Positions 1 to 10,450 of a stretch of 26,901 nucleotides of DNA are shown piece after piece; positions within the stretch are counted from its first letter, which is position 1; every line of letters starts with the position of its first letter. The notes under the pieces were generated by a model, which was not told the DNA's origin, made no database searches, and saw only the letters and a program-made list of their open reading frames with translations. The translations under genes and the position numbers were made by a program. Source of the stretch: CAYVUV01 sp964455095 (GTDB taxonomy: Bacteria; Desulfobacterota; Binatia; HRBIN30; CADEER01); NCBI GenBank assembly GCA_964455095.1, contig CAYVUV010000326.1, positions 1 to 26,901 of the forward strand. Direction: 5' to 3'.

Positions 1-2
1 AG

Positions 3-332
3 CGCGCGCTCGACATCATCGCCGAGCGCTACCACCCGTCGCTGTGGAACGTGTACGCCTTCCATTGCTCCGACGGCGACAACTTCGACGCCGACAATGC
101 CGCCGCCCTGCGCACCGCCAAGGAGCTGACCGAGGTCTGCAACCTCTTCGGCTACGGCGAAATCAAGCCGCTGGGTTCGCGCTACTACGAGAGCTCGATG
201 CTCAACATCTTCCGCCGCCTCGACGCCGAGAACTTCCAGACCGTGCTCATCGAGCGCAAGGAAGACGTGTGGCCCAGCTTCCGCGCGCTGCTGGCCAAGG
301 ATCGCGCCCGCGAACTCGCGGCCGAGGCCTGA
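3..332 (+). CDS. DUF444 family protein (YeaH/YhbH-like), 3' part only
   Basis: The reading frame is open from the window edge to a TGA at 330-332, giving the last 109 residues. It includes an ALDIIAERY...LWNVYAFHCSDGDN stretch, which is characteristic of the C-terminal part of DUF444 proteins (E. coli YeaH, Bacillus YhbH). In many bacteria this gene lies between a PrkA/YeaG serine kinase gene and a SpoVR gene, and that trio is tied to stationary-phase and stress physiology. The SpoVR gene follows here after 3 nt, so the family operon order is kept and the kinase gene probably lies upstream outside the window. The biochemical activity of DUF444 is unknown. The start codon is missing; any internal ATG would be artificial. 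Confidence 0.88.
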   Translation, partial: RALDIIAERYHPSLWNVYAFHCSDGDNFDADNAAALRTAKELTEVCNLFGYGEIKPLGSRYYESSMLNIFRRLDAENFQTVLIERKEDVWPSFRALLAKDRARELAAEA

Positions 333-335
333 CCG

Positions 336-1766
336 ATGGGCCGTCACTACGAGCTCGCCGACCTGGAACACTGGGACGCGCTGATCCGCGAGCAAGTCGA
401 GCAATTCGGGCTCGACTGCTTCCCGCAGGACTTCGAGGTCTGCGACCACACCCAGATGCTCGGGTACATGGCGTACTCGGGCATGCCATCGCACTACCCG
501 CACTGGTCGTACGGCAAGAGCTTCGAGAAGCTGAAGACCCTCTACGACTACGGCGTCTCCGGCCTCCCGTACGAGATGGTGATCAACTCGAACCCAGCCC
601 TCGCATATCTGATGCGCGACAACTCCCTGCTCCTGCAGATCCTCACCATCGCGCACGTCTATGGGCACAACGATTTCTTCAAAAACAACTTCACCTTCAA
701 GACGACGCATCCCGAGTACACGCTCAGCACCGCCAAAACCCATGCGACGCGCGTGCGCGCGTATCAGGAGGACCCGAGCGTCGGCGTCGAGCGGGTGGAG
801 CCCATCCTCGATGCCGCACACGCGCTCTCGCTGCAGTGTCGGCGCAACCTGGCCGTGCACAAGCCGTCGCCGGGAGAAGCCCGCCAGGCGGCGCTCGACG
901 CGGCCGAACCGCGCCACGACCCGTTCCAGAACCTGCACAAGGCGCCCCCGTACGTCGAACCCGATCTGCGCAAGGTGCCGCTCAATCCCGACGAGGACGT
1001 GCTGCTCTTCATCCGCGACCACAACCCGTATCTGTCCGAGTGGGAGCGCGATCTGCTGACGATCGTCCACGATCAAGCGCAGTACTTCATCCCCCAGATC
1101 GAGACCAAGATCATGAACGAGGGCTGGGCCTCGTACTGGCACAAGCGCATTCTCGACCGCCTCGTGTTGCCCGAGGACCTGCAACTCGAGTTTCTCGTGC
1201 GTCACAACCAAGTCGTGCGCCCGCACGAGGGTCAGGTGAACCCGTATCACCTCGGTCTGCGCGTCTGGGAGGACATCTACCGCCGTGCCAGCTCGGCGCC
1301 GGAAGCGGAGGACAATGCGGGACCGCTCGATCCGCAAGGCCGCGAGATGTTGTTCGCGGTGCGCGAGTCGGACCGCGACGCCGCGTTTTTGCGCCGCCAC
1401 CTGACCGAGGACCTGATCCGCAAGCTGGATCTGTTTCGCTATCAGCCGAAAGGCGACGATGTCATCATCACGCACGTCGCCGACGAGGACGGCTGGCGCG
1501 AGGTCAAAGAGACGCTGATTGCCAGCGTCGGAATGAACGGCGTACCGGTGATCCGCGTCGAAGACGGCGACTTTGGCGGCAAGCACGCGCTGCATCTGGT
1601 GCACGTCCACGACGGCCGCGATCTGCTCCCCGAGTACGCCGAAAAGACCCTGGCCTTCGTCTACCAGCTCTGGCAGCGCGAGGTGGCGCTCGAAACCATC
1701 ATCAACGGCAAGCGCTCGTTGCTGATCCACAACGACCGCGGCTTCGTCGTCAAGGCGCACAAGTAG
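336..1766 (+). CDS. SpoVR family protein (YcgB-like)
   Basis: This gene encodes 476 residues, near the usual length of SpoVR/YcgB proteins. The sequence carries the family hallmark around residues 255-275, where METs and polar residues surround M260 in a KIMNEGWASYWH motif, preceded by HDQAQYFIPQIETK. The N-terminal YGKSFE...YEMVINSNP region and the AFVYQLWQREV segment near the C-terminus also fit. SpoVR was named for a Bacillus spore cortex phenotype, but most carriers do not sporulate; its molecular role remains undefined. The ATG lies 3 nt after the DUF444 stop, so the two are very probably cotranscribed and translationally coupled. No signal peptide or membrane segment is visible, so it should be cytosolic. 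Family identity is secure, function is not. Confidence 0.93.
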   Translation: MGRHYELADLEHWDALIREQVEQFGLDCFPQDFEVCDHTQMLGYMAYSGMPSHYPHWSYGKSFEKLKTLYDYGVSGLPYEMVINSNPALAYLMRDNSLLLQILTIAHVYGHNDFFKNNFTFKTTHPEYTLSTAKTHATRVRAYQEDPSVGVERVEPILDAAHALSLQCRRNLAVHKPSPGEARQAALDAAEPRHDPFQNLHKAPPYVEPDLRKVPLNPDEDVLLFIRDHNPYLSEWERDLLTIVHDQAQYFIPQIETKIMNEGWASYWHKRILDRLVLPEDLQLEFLVRHNQVVRPHEGQVNPYHLGLRVWEDIYRRASSAPEAEDNAGPLDPQGREMLFAVRESDRDAAFLRRHLTEDLIRKLDLFRYQPKGDDVIITHVADEDGWREVKETLIASVGMNGVPVIRVEDGDFGGKHALHLVHVHDGRDLLPEYAEKTLAFVYQLWQREVALETIINGKRSLLIHNDRGFVVKAHK

Positions 1767-1811
1767 CCGGTGGTCGGGCGCGCCACGGTTTGCTAGACAC
1801 CTGCCGACGCC

Positions 1812-1816
1812 GGAGG
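1812..1816 (+). promoter_or_regulatory. Shine-Dalgarno site that fixes the FmdB-like start
   Basis: A GGAGG lies six bases before the ATG at 1823. It decides between this ATG and the much longer open frame that continues upstream across the SpoVR gene. Confidence 0.6.
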
Positions 1817-1822
1817 TGGCGT

Positions 1823-2167
1823 ATGCCGATCTACGAATACCGCTGTCGCAAGTGCCGCAAACGCTTCTCCGTCCTGACCTTGCGGGTCAGCGAGCGGGTC
1901 GCCGCCGAATGCCCGCAGTGCGGCGGTCGCGCCGCCGACCGGCTGATGTCGCGCTTCGCCATGCCGAAGTCGGAGGAGGCGCGCATGGACGCGCTGGCCG
2001 ATCCGGGTAACCTCGGCGACCTCGACGAGAACGACCCCAAAAGCGTCAGTCGCTTCATGCGCAAGATGGGCAAGGAGATGGGGGACGAGCTCGGCGGCGC
2101 CGACATGGACGAGATGATCGACGAGATGGAGGGCGGCTCCGATTCCGGCGACGACGGCGACCTGTAA
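1823..2167 (+). CDS. FmdB-family zinc ribbon protein
   Basis: This 114-residue protein begins MPIYEYRCRKC, the classic start of the FmdB/CxxC_CxxC_SSSS zinc ribbon family. Two CxxC pairs, C8/C11 and C30/C33, would bind one zinc ion. The C-terminal half is unusual in being highly charged and Met-rich, ending in an acidic EMIDEMEGGSDSGDDGDL tail. The start is fixed by a GGAGG at 1812-1816 placed six bases before the ATG. The frame stays open far upstream through the SpoVR gene, but that extension is an out-of-frame shadow. FmdB was named as a putative regulator in the formamidase/amidase locus of Methylophilus; most relatives have no known function. It lies 56 nt after the SpoVR gene and converges on ispF. 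Confidence 0.85.
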   Translation: MPIYEYRCRKCRKRFSVLTLRVSERVAAECPQCGGRAADRLMSRFAMPKSEEARMDALADPGNLGDLDENDPKSVSRFMRKMGKEMGDELGGADMDEMIDEMEGGSDSGDDGDL

Positions 2168-2179
2168 CCTGCGGGGTCG

Positions 2180-2647
2180 CTAGCCGACGGTCGCAACCGC
2201 CAGCGCCGCGATCGCCTCGCCGCGGCCGATGGCGCCGAGACCTTCGGTGGTCTTGGCCTTGAGGCTGACCTGCTCCACCGCCACGCTCAACACCTCCGCC
2301 ACCCGCGCCCGCATCGCCGCGAAGTGCGGCCCCAGCTTGGGTCGCTCGGCCAGCACCGTGACATCGACGTTGCCGACCGCGAGGCCGCGCGCCGTCACCA
2401 GCTCGACCGCCTGGCGCAGCAGCCGCGCGCTGTCGATGCCGTGGTAGCGCGGGTCGGTGTCGGGAAAGTGCGTGCCGATGTCGCCGGCGGCGATGGCGCC
2501 GAGCAATGCGTCGGTGACCGCGTGGAGGACGACATCGCCGTCCGAGTGCCCGAGCAAGCGCTGCTCGAACGGCACGTCGATGCCGCCGATGCGCAGCGGC
2601 CCGCCCGCGATCAAGCGGTGAATGTCCCACCCCTGCCCGACCCGCAT
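2180..2647 (-). CDS. ispF: 2-C-methyl-D-erythritol 2,4-cyclodiphosphate synthase
   Basis: This 155-residue protein has the full IspF length. IspF converts 4-diphosphocytidyl-methylerythritol 2-phosphate to the cyclic diphosphate, releasing CMP, in the non-mevalonate isoprenoid pathway. The zinc-binding residues are visible: D8 and H10 in GWDIH, and H42 in VLHAVTDALLGA. The HSDGDV loop (34-39), the DIGTHFPDTDP segment and the C-terminal KAKTTEGLGAIGRGE motif are all intact. The enzyme is a cytosolic trimer. Its start is 22 nt after the moeA stop, so the two are probably one transcript. IspF is more often next to or fused with IspD, which is not present here. It is convergent with the FmdB-like gene across 12 nt. 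Confidence 0.97.
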   Translation of the reverse strand: MRVGQGWDIHRLIAGGPLRIGGIDVPFEQRLLGHSDGDVVLHAVTDALLGAIAAGDIGTHFPDTDPRYHGIDSARLLRQAVELVTARGLAVGNVDVTVLAERPKLGPHFAAMRARVAEVLSVAVEQVSLKAKTTEGLGAIGRGEAIAALAVATVG

Positions 2648-2669
2648 CGCCGATCGCCCTTCCCTGGCC

Positions 2670-3905
2670 TCAGAAGGGCGGCGCCGCGGCGCCGGCGCTG
2701 GCCGCGAGCAAGATGGCCGTCACCGGCGCACCCGCCTCGAGCACCTTGGCATCGGCCGGGCCGACGATCAGCGCGTCGCCGAGCGACATCGAGCGCAGCA
2801 CACCCGAGCTCTGCGTGCCCGTCGAGCGGGCGCGATAGCGATCCGGCGGCCCTTCGAGACTGCAGCGCACGAACTCGGTCAACCCACTCGCCTTGCGCAC
2901 GGTCTCGGCCATGGTCGCCGTCGCGCTGGGCAGAAACAGCGCCTCGCACCCCATCATCGCCCGCAGCGCTGGCACGACATAGAGATAGAAGCACACCAGG
3001 GTCGACACCGGATTGCCCGGCAGACCGAACACCGGCGTCTCGGCGCGCAGTCCGAAAGTCAGCGGCTTGCCCGGCTTCTGCGCCACCTTCCAGAAGCGCT
3101 CGACGTACCCCAGCTCGGCGAGGATACGGCGCACGAAGTCGAAATTGCCGACCGATACGCCACCGGTCGAGAGCACCATGTCGCAACGAAACGCCTGCTC
3201 GAACGCCGCGCGGATCAGCTCGGGCTGATCGCGCACGATGCCCAGGACGACCGGTTCGGCACCGGTTTCGGCCACCGCCGCCGCCAATGCATAGGCGTTG
3301 CTGTTGGCGATCTGGCCCGGCGCCAGCGGCTGGCCGAGATCGACCAACTCGTCGCCCGTGGTCAGAATCGCGACGCGCGGCCGGCAGGTGACGCGCACCA
3401 TCGCCAAACCCACCGAGGCCAGCACGCCGATGTCGGCCGGGCGCAGGGTGCGCCCCGGACTGAGCACGAGCGCGCCGGTGCGGACGTCCTCACCAGCCTG
3501 GCGCACGTTGGCGCCCGGCGCCGGAGCGACGTTGATTGCCACCTCGGCCGCCGTCTCGGTCGTATCCTCGACGCGCACCACCGTGTCCGCGCCGTCGGGC
3601 ACCAGCGCTCCGGTCATGATGCGCGTCGCCGTCCCCGGCGCGACGGCATGAACCGGCACGCCACCCGCCGCGACCGTCTCGAGAATGCGCAGGCGCGCCG
3701 GGCGCTCGGGTGCCGCCGCCGCGATGTCTGCGCTCCGCACCGCGAAGCCGTCCATCGCCGAGTTGCGAAACGGCGGCACGTCGCGGCCGGCGAGCACCGC
3801 TTCGGCCAAGACCCGCCCGCCGGCGTCGGTCAGCGCCACCTGCTCGGCCGGTACGCGCGGCAGCTGCCGCAGGACACAGTCGAGGGCTTCGCGAACGCTG
3901 ATCAT
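2670..3905 (-). CDS. moeA: Molybdopterin molybdotransferase MoeA
   Basis: The 411-residue product matches MoeA/Glp in length and domain order. MoeA inserts molybdate into adenylylated molybdopterin to give the molybdenum cofactor. Visible hallmarks are the N-terminal RDVPPFRNSAMDGFAVR substrate loop, PGTATRIMTGA, the MoaB/Mog-like fold with TTGDELVDLG and IANSNAYAL, the STGGVSVGNFDFV active-site loop, and GLPGNPVSTLVCFYLYV near the end of that domain. It is a cytosolic dimer in the family. It is the first gene of a two-gene minus-strand unit with ispF and is divergent from the ntrB-like gene. No other Mo-cofactor genes are in the window. Confidence 0.96.
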   Translation of the reverse strand: MISVREALDCVLRQLPRVPAEQVALTDAGGRVLAEAVLAGRDVPPFRNSAMDGFAVRSADIAAAAPERPARLRILETVAAGGVPVHAVAPGTATRIMTGALVPDGADTVVRVEDTTETAAEVAINVAPAPGANVRQAGEDVRTGALVLSPGRTLRPADIGVLASVGLAMVRVTCRPRVAILTTGDELVDLGQPLAPGQIANSNAYALAAAVAETGAEPVVLGIVRDQPELIRAAFEQAFRCDMVLSTGGVSVGNFDFVRRILAELGYVERFWKVAQKPGKPLTFGLRAETPVFGLPGNPVSTLVCFYLYVVPALRAMMGCEALFLPSATATMAETVRKASGLTEFVRCSLEGPPDRYRARSTGTQSSGVLRSMSLGDALIVGPADAKVLEAGAPVTAILLAASAGAAAPPF

Positions 3906-3922
3906 GTTGGCCGAGCGGGGAC

Positions 3923-3951
3923 GCTATGCGAGGCCTCCGACCTTGTCAACG
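3923..3951 (-). promoter_or_regulatory. Candidate sigma-70-type promoter for moeA-ispF
   Basis: On the minus strand a perfect TTGACA lies at 3951-3946. Seventeen bases later comes CATAGC (3928-3923), which matches three of six -10 positions. Transcription would start about 10 nt before the moeA ATG at 3905, a very short leader with no clear Shine-Dalgarno site. The match could be chance. Confidence 0.35.
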
Positions 3952-4011
3952 CGCCGCCATTTCCCCACGCCGGAGGGTTGTGTTAAGCGCACGTCCGGGA
4001 CTTGGATCTGG

Positions 4012-5148
<1,137 letters not shown>

Positions 5149-5150
5149 CC

Positions 5151-6605
<1,455 letters not shown>

Positions 6606-6614
6606 CGGCGGCCG

Positions 6615-7259
6615 ATGCCGTTTCGCTTTCCCGACCCGCTCTATCCCATTATCGATCCGGCCGGCCACCCCGAGCGCACGCACGTAGCGCTCGCCGAAGC
6701 GCTACTGGCGGCGGGAATTCGCTTTCTGCAGCTGCGCGCCAAACACACGGCCAGCGGCGCCTTCGCCGCGCTCGCGCGCGCCGTCAAGGAACGCACCGAC
6801 CGCGCCGGCGCGGCGCTGATCATCAACGACCGCGCCGACATCGCCCGCCTGGTCGACGCGGCGGGCGTCCATCTCGGTCAGGACGATCTGCCGCCGGCGG
6901 AGGCGCGCGCGATCCTCGGGCCCGACAAAGTCATCGGCTTCTCGACCCACTCGGCGGCGCAAGCCGACGCGGCGGTGCGCGCCGGCGGCATCGACTACCT
7001 GGCGTTCGGACCGGTCTTCCCGACCCGCAGCAAGGACAACCCCGACCCGGTCCAGGACCTCGACGGGCTGCGCGCCGTCCGCCGGCGCTGTCCCCTCCCC
7101 CTGGTCGCCATCGGCGGCATCACGACCGAGACGGTGGCGGCGGTCCTGGCAATTGGCGCCGACGCCGTCGCCCTGATCGGGGCCATAGCCCACGCCGCTG
7201 ATCCCGCTGCGGCGACGCGTGCCCTGCTCGCGCAAAGCCGCGCCCAGCGGCCCGGATAG
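6615..7259 (+). CDS. thiE: Thiamine phosphate synthase
   Basis: This is a 214-residue TIM-barrel protein of normal ThiE length. ThiE couples HMP pyrophosphate and the thiazole phosphate to make thiamine phosphate. Family signatures visible include FLQLRAKH near the N-terminus, ALIINDRADIARLVDAAGVHLGQDDL with the Mg2+/pyrophosphate-binding region, VIGFSTHS, the FGPVFPTRSKDNP loop and the AIGGIT phosphate-binding loop. The ATG is 9 nt after the ntrC-like stop, so it may be read from the same transcript, although a functional link is not obvious. No thiamine riboswitch is seen upstream, and there is little room for one. It converges on dnaB with a 4-nt gap. Confidence 0.94.
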   Translation: MPFRFPDPLYPIIDPAGHPERTHVALAEALLAAGIRFLQLRAKHTASGAFAALARAVKERTDRAGAALIINDRADIARLVDAAGVHLGQDDLPPAEARAILGPDKVIGFSTHSAAQADAAVRAGGIDYLAFGPVFPTRSKDNPDPVQDLDGLRAVRRRCPLPLVAIGGITTETVAAVLAIGADAVALIGAIAHAADPAAATRALLAQSRAQRPG

Positions 7260-7264
7260 CCGCT
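7246..7264. terminator. Hairpin spanning the convergent thiE/dnaB stop codons
   Basis: AGCGGC (7246-7251) and GCCGCT (7259-7264) form a perfect 6-bp stem with a 7-nt loop. The stem includes the thiE stop and touches the dnaB stop. There is no T-run on either side, so it would be at most a weak or bidirectional terminator, or an mRNA-end stabiliser. In DNA this GC-rich, such a stem can arise by chance. Confidence 0.3.
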
Positions 7265-8637
7265 CAGATCGCGTCGCCTTCGTCGCCGAAGCTGACTTCG
7301 TCCTCGGCGCGGTTTTCGAATCGGGTGTATTCCGAGAAGAACGTCAGCGGCACGATGCCGGTGGGGCCATTGCGCTGCTTGCCGATGATGATCTCGGCGT
7401 CGCGCTCGTCGGCGTTCTTCGGATCGTAGACGTAGGCGCGGTAGAGAAACATGATGACGTCGGCGTCCTGCTCGATCGCGCCCGACTCGCGCAGGTCGGC
7501 CATCACCGGCCGCTTGTCGGCGCGCGACTCGACCTGACGGTTGAGCTGCGAGAGCGCGATCACCGGCAGCCCGAGCTCCTTGGCCAGCGCCTTGAGCGAA
7601 CGCGAGATGCCGGAAATCTCCTGCTCGCGGCTGTCGGTGGCGTGCCCGCGCATGAGCTGCAGGTAGTCGACCACGACCAACCCGAGGTTGGCATCGCGCT
7701 CGCGCTTCAAGCGCCGCGCCTTGGAGCGCAGCTCGAGCACGCTCAGTGCCGGCGTGTCGTCGATGTACACCGGCGCCTCGGCCAGGCGCTCGGCGGCGAT
7801 GGCGAGCTTCGGATAGTCGCGCTCCGCGGCGAAGCCGGCCCGCACCTTCGACTGGTCGACGCGCGCCTCGGAGCACAGCATGCGGAAGACGAGCTGCTCC
7901 TTCGACATTTCGAGCGAGAAGACCGCCACGCCGATGCGCGCTTCGAGCGCGGCGTACTGGGCGATGTTGAGCGCCAGCGCGGTCTTGCCCATGCTAGGGC
8001 GGCCGGCGACGATGATCAGGTCACCGGGCTGCAGGCCGGCCGTCTTGCGATCGAGGTCCGTGTAACCGGTCGGCACGCCGGTGACCAACTCGCGGCGCTC
8101 GTAGAGCTGCTCGACCGCTTTCATCGACTCGACGACGATCTCGCGCACGCGGAAGAACGACGGCTTGGTCTTGCGCTCCGAGACCTCGTAGATCTTCTGC
8201 TCGGCCTCGTCGAGGAAGCGCTCGACGTCGGCCTGCGCCTCGAAGCTGCGCATGGAGATCTCGGTGGTGATCTGGATCAACAGGCGCAGAATCGCCTTGT
8301 CTTTGACGATGCGCGAATAGTAGGTGACATGCGCCGCGGTCGGCACCCGCTCGACCAGCTCGGCGAGATAGGCGGCCCCGCCGACGTCCTGCAGCTGGTT
8401 GCGGCTCTTCAGCGCGTCGGACAACGTGATCAGATCGACCGGCTCGGTGCGGCTGTTGAGGTCGACGATGGCCTGCATGATCTTGCGGTGTGCCTCGCGG
8501 TAGAAGTCCTCCGGCAAGAGGACTTCCAGCGCGCGGTCGAGCGCCGTGTTGTCGAGCAGGATGCCGCCGATGACCGATTCTTCCGCCTCGATGCTGTGCG
8601 GTGGTACCCGGCGCAGGCTCTCTTCTGTGGTCGTCAT
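7264..8637 (-). CDS. dnaB: Replicative DNA helicase DnaB
   Basis: The product is 457 residues, close to typical DnaB. DnaB is the hexameric 5'-3' helicase that unwinds DNA at the replication fork and recruits primase. The N-terminal domain starts at VPPHSIEAEESVIGGILLDN. The RecA-like motor has Walker A AGRPSMGKT at 211-219 and Walker B with VVVDYLQLM. The ALSQLNR and DLRESGAIEQDADVI motifs are also in place. I chose the ATG at 8637 because the protein then begins MTTTEESLRRVPPHS, as in homologues. An upstream start at 8703 would add 22 residues of unlikely sequence in the region shared with the divergent gene. No intein is visible. Confidence 0.97.
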   Translation of the reverse strand: MTTTEESLRRVPPHSIEAEESVIGGILLDNTALDRALEVLLPEDFYREAHRKIMQAIVDLNSRTEPVDLITLSDALKSRNQLQDVGGAAYLAELVERVPTAAHVTYYSRIVKDKAILRLLIQITTEISMRSFEAQADVERFLDEAEQKIYEVSERKTKPSFFRVREIVVESMKAVEQLYERRELVTGVPTGYTDLDRKTAGLQPGDLIIVAGRPSMGKTALALNIAQYAALEARIGVAVFSLEMSKEQLVFRMLCSEARVDQSKVRAGFAAERDYPKLAIAAERLAEAPVYIDDTPALSVLELRSKARRLKRERDANLGLVVVDYLQLMRGHATDSREQEISGISRSLKALAKELGLPVIALSQLNRQVESRADKRPVMADLRESGAIEQDADVIMFLYRAYVYDPKNADERDAEIIIGKQRNGPTGIVPLTFFSEYTRFENRAEDEVSFGDEGDAI

Positions 8638-8728
8638 CGGTGGGCGCGGAGCATAGGCCAAACCGGCCGAGCCAATCAACGCACCGATCGTCTTGGGCGG
8701 CACGACGGCGGCGTGCTACAGGCAGGGC

Positions 8729-9058
8729 ATGTCCGCCATTACTCTCGAGACCTTCCGCCAGATCGACCTGCGCGTCGCCACCATCACCGCCGCGGCGCCG
8801 CATCCAAACGCCGACCGCCTGCTGGTCCTGACCGTCGACCTGGGCGGCGAATCGCGCCAACTCGTCGCCGGCATCCGCACGCACTACGACCCCGCGGCGC
8901 TGGTTGGCACGCAAGTCGTCGTCGTCGCCAACCTCGAGCCGGCGACGCTGCGCGGGGTGGAGAGCCAGGGCATGCTGCTCGCCGCGTCCGATCCCGCCGG
9001 CGGCTTCGCCATCCTGAGCCCGCGCAACCCCGTCGCCCCAGGCGCCACCGTGCGCTGA
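8729..9058 (+). CDS. Standalone tRNA-binding (EMAPII/CsaA-type OB-fold) protein
   Basis: These 109 residues form a single tRNA-binding OB-fold. It begins ITLETFRQIDLRVATI, the standard opening of this domain, followed by HPNADRLLVLTVDLG, RQLVAGIRTHY, VVVVANLEP and LRGVESQGMLLAAS. The domain is found as the C-terminal part of bacterial methionyl-tRNA synthetase, as CsaA, and as the small YgjH-like proteins. Here it stands alone, with no synthetase domain next to it. It could act as a free MetRS beta-like subunit or as a CsaA-like chaperone; the sequence cannot decide. It is divergent from dnaB across 91 nt and lies 93 nt before the carboxypeptidase gene. Confidence 0.88.
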   Translation: MSAITLETFRQIDLRVATITAAAPHPNADRLLVLTVDLGGESRQLVAGIRTHYDPAALVGTQVVVVANLEPATLRGVESQGMLLAASDPAGGFAILSPRNPVAPGATVR

Positions 9059-9080
9059 GATCCGGCCGGCAGATCCGCGG

Positions 9081-9109
9081 TTGACAGCCTTCCGGATTTG
9101 GCTGAAAGT
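9081..9109 (+). promoter_or_regulatory. Possible sigma-70-type promoter before the carboxypeptidase gene
   Basis: A perfect TTGACA occurs at 9081-9086 in the gap between two plus-strand genes. A hexamer at 17-bp spacing (GAAAGT, 9104-9109) matches only three of six -10 positions. A better -10-like CATACT at 9113-9118 is 26 bp away, too far for a normal promoter. The call rests mainly on the -35 box and on the intergenic position. Confidence 0.28.
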
Positions 9110-9151
9110 GCGCATACTTGGGGTGTGCGGCGAGGTGGGTGTCGGTGCATA

Positions 9152-10450
9152 ATGGCAGGTAGTTGGAAGCGCGGTTCGCTGGTCGTTGGCCTGGTGATCG
9201 GGCTGGCGACCGGGGCGGCGCAGGCAGAGTCCCAACCCGCCTTCGGCCGCATCACGGCCAAGGCCGCCATCCTGATCGACGACACGTCCGGCGCGGTGCT
9301 GTTTGCCCGCAACCCCAACCTGCCGCTGCCGCCGGCAAGCACGACCAAGATTGTCACCGCCCTGGTGGCGGCCCGGCGCGGCGGGCTCGATCGCGCCGTG
9401 CGGGTCAGCCCCTACGCCAGCTCCATGGAGCCGTCGAAGATCTGGCTCAAGCCGGGATGGTCGATGAACATGAACGATCTGCTCTACGCCGTGCTGCTCA
9501 ATTCGGCCAACGACGCCAGCGTCGCGCTCGCCGAGGGCATTGCCGGCTCGGTGCCGACCTTCGCGCGACTGATGAACGAGACGGCCCGCGCGCTCGGCGC
9601 GACGAGCTCGAATTTCGTCAATCCAAACGGCCTGCCCGATCCCGACCACTACTCCACCGTGCACGACCTCGCCATGATGATGCACCACACGGTGCGCATG
9701 CCGCTGCTGCGCCAGGTGCTGTCGACGCCGTCGACGGTCATCCGGCCCCGCCAGGGCTCGACGCGCCGCATCGGCCTGCGCTCGCACAACCGGCTGCTGT
9801 CGCGCCGCGACATGCAGGCCATGGGCAAGACGGGCTATACGCGCGCGGCCAAGCGCTGCTACGTCGGCGCCGCCAGCGACGGGCAACGCGAGGTGTTGGT
9901 CGCGGTGCTCGGGTCGACCGACCTGTGGGGCGACGTCACCCGGCTGATCGAATACGGCCTGAAGCAGCCGGCGACGCTGCAGGGTTGGCAGGAAACCAAA
10001 TGGCAGCCGGCACCGTCCGCCCCTGCCGACTGGAAGGCAGCCAAGGGAACGGATGACGATTGGGAAGAGGCGAGGGCCGCCGCGGAGCCGGCGTGGCAAG
10101 ACGCGACGGTGCACAAGCCCAAGCCGCGCGAGCTCAAGATCGCCGCCGCCCCTCCGGCGCAATTGCAGAAGCCGCCGGTCGAACAAGATGAGCTGGCTGG
10201 GCAGCGCGCCGGGCTCCGTTACCACATCCACATGGCCTCGTTCCGCAGCCGCGCCAAGGCCGACGAGCTGCGCCGCAAGGTCGCGCAACGCGGCTATCAA
10301 GCCGCTGTCGAGTCGCTGGGCGGCAAGAAGCGCCCGGTGTTCCGCGTCACGGTGCGGAACTTCACCAGCCGCGAGTCGGCACGCGCCGCCGCCAACGTGT
10401 TGCGCAAAGCCTTCCGCGTCGACCCGTTGATCGTCGCCGCGCGCGCCTGA
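9152..10450 (+). CDS. D-alanyl-D-alanine carboxypeptidase (DacF/PBP5-like) with C-terminal SPOR domain
   Basis: This 432-residue exported protein has a signal peptide at residues 1-25 (hydrophobic core, then AQA before the likely cut). The serine peptidase S11 domain carries all three penicillin-binding motifs: S63-T-T-K66, S118-A-N120 and K226-T-G228. Such enzymes trim the terminal D-Ala from peptidoglycan stem peptides. A proline/lysine-rich linker (about 290-350) leads to a SPOR domain at about 354-432, starting YHIHMASFRS. SPOR domains bind denuded septal glycan strands, so the enzyme is probably placed at division sites. I chose the ATG at 9152 because it gives a clean signal peptide; a TTG at 9098 would add 18 implausible residues. 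The gene converges on lpxC with a 16-nt gap. Confidence 0.93.
   Translation: MAGSWKRGSLVVGLVIGLATGAAQAESQPAFGRITAKAAILIDDTSGAVLFARNPNLPLPPASTTKIVTALVAARRGGLDRAVRVSPYASSMEPSKIWLKPGWSMNMNDLLYAVLLNSANDASVALAEGIAGSVPTFARLMNETARALGATSSNFVNPNGLPDPDHYSTVHDLAMMMHHTVRMPLLRQVLSTPSTVIRPRQGSTRRIGLRSHNRLLSRRDMQAMGKTGYTRAAKRCYVGAASDGQREVLVAVLGSTDLWGDVTRLIEYGLKQPATLQGWQETKWQPAPSAPADWKAAKGTDDDWEEARAAAEPAWQDATVHKPKPRELKIAAAPPAQLQKPPVEQDELAGQRAGLRYHIHMASFRSRAKADELRRKVAQRGYQAAVESLGGKKRPVFRVTVRNFTSRESARAAANVLRKAFRVDPLIVAARA

Noticed and set aside
44..1822. Long plus-strand frame in phase with the FmdB-like gene, suggesting a 707-residue protein
   Set aside because: It is a GC-rich shadow of the DUF444 and SpoVR genes. 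The zinc ribbon has a conserved start at 1823 with GGAGG before it.
8638..8703. Longer DnaB N-terminus from an upstream start at 8703
   Set aside because: The added residues do not resemble DnaB N-termini, whereas the ATG at 8637 gives the expected start.
9113..9118. CATACT as the -10 of the TTGACA at 9081
   Set aside because: The spacing is 26 bp, too long for a sigma-70 promoter.
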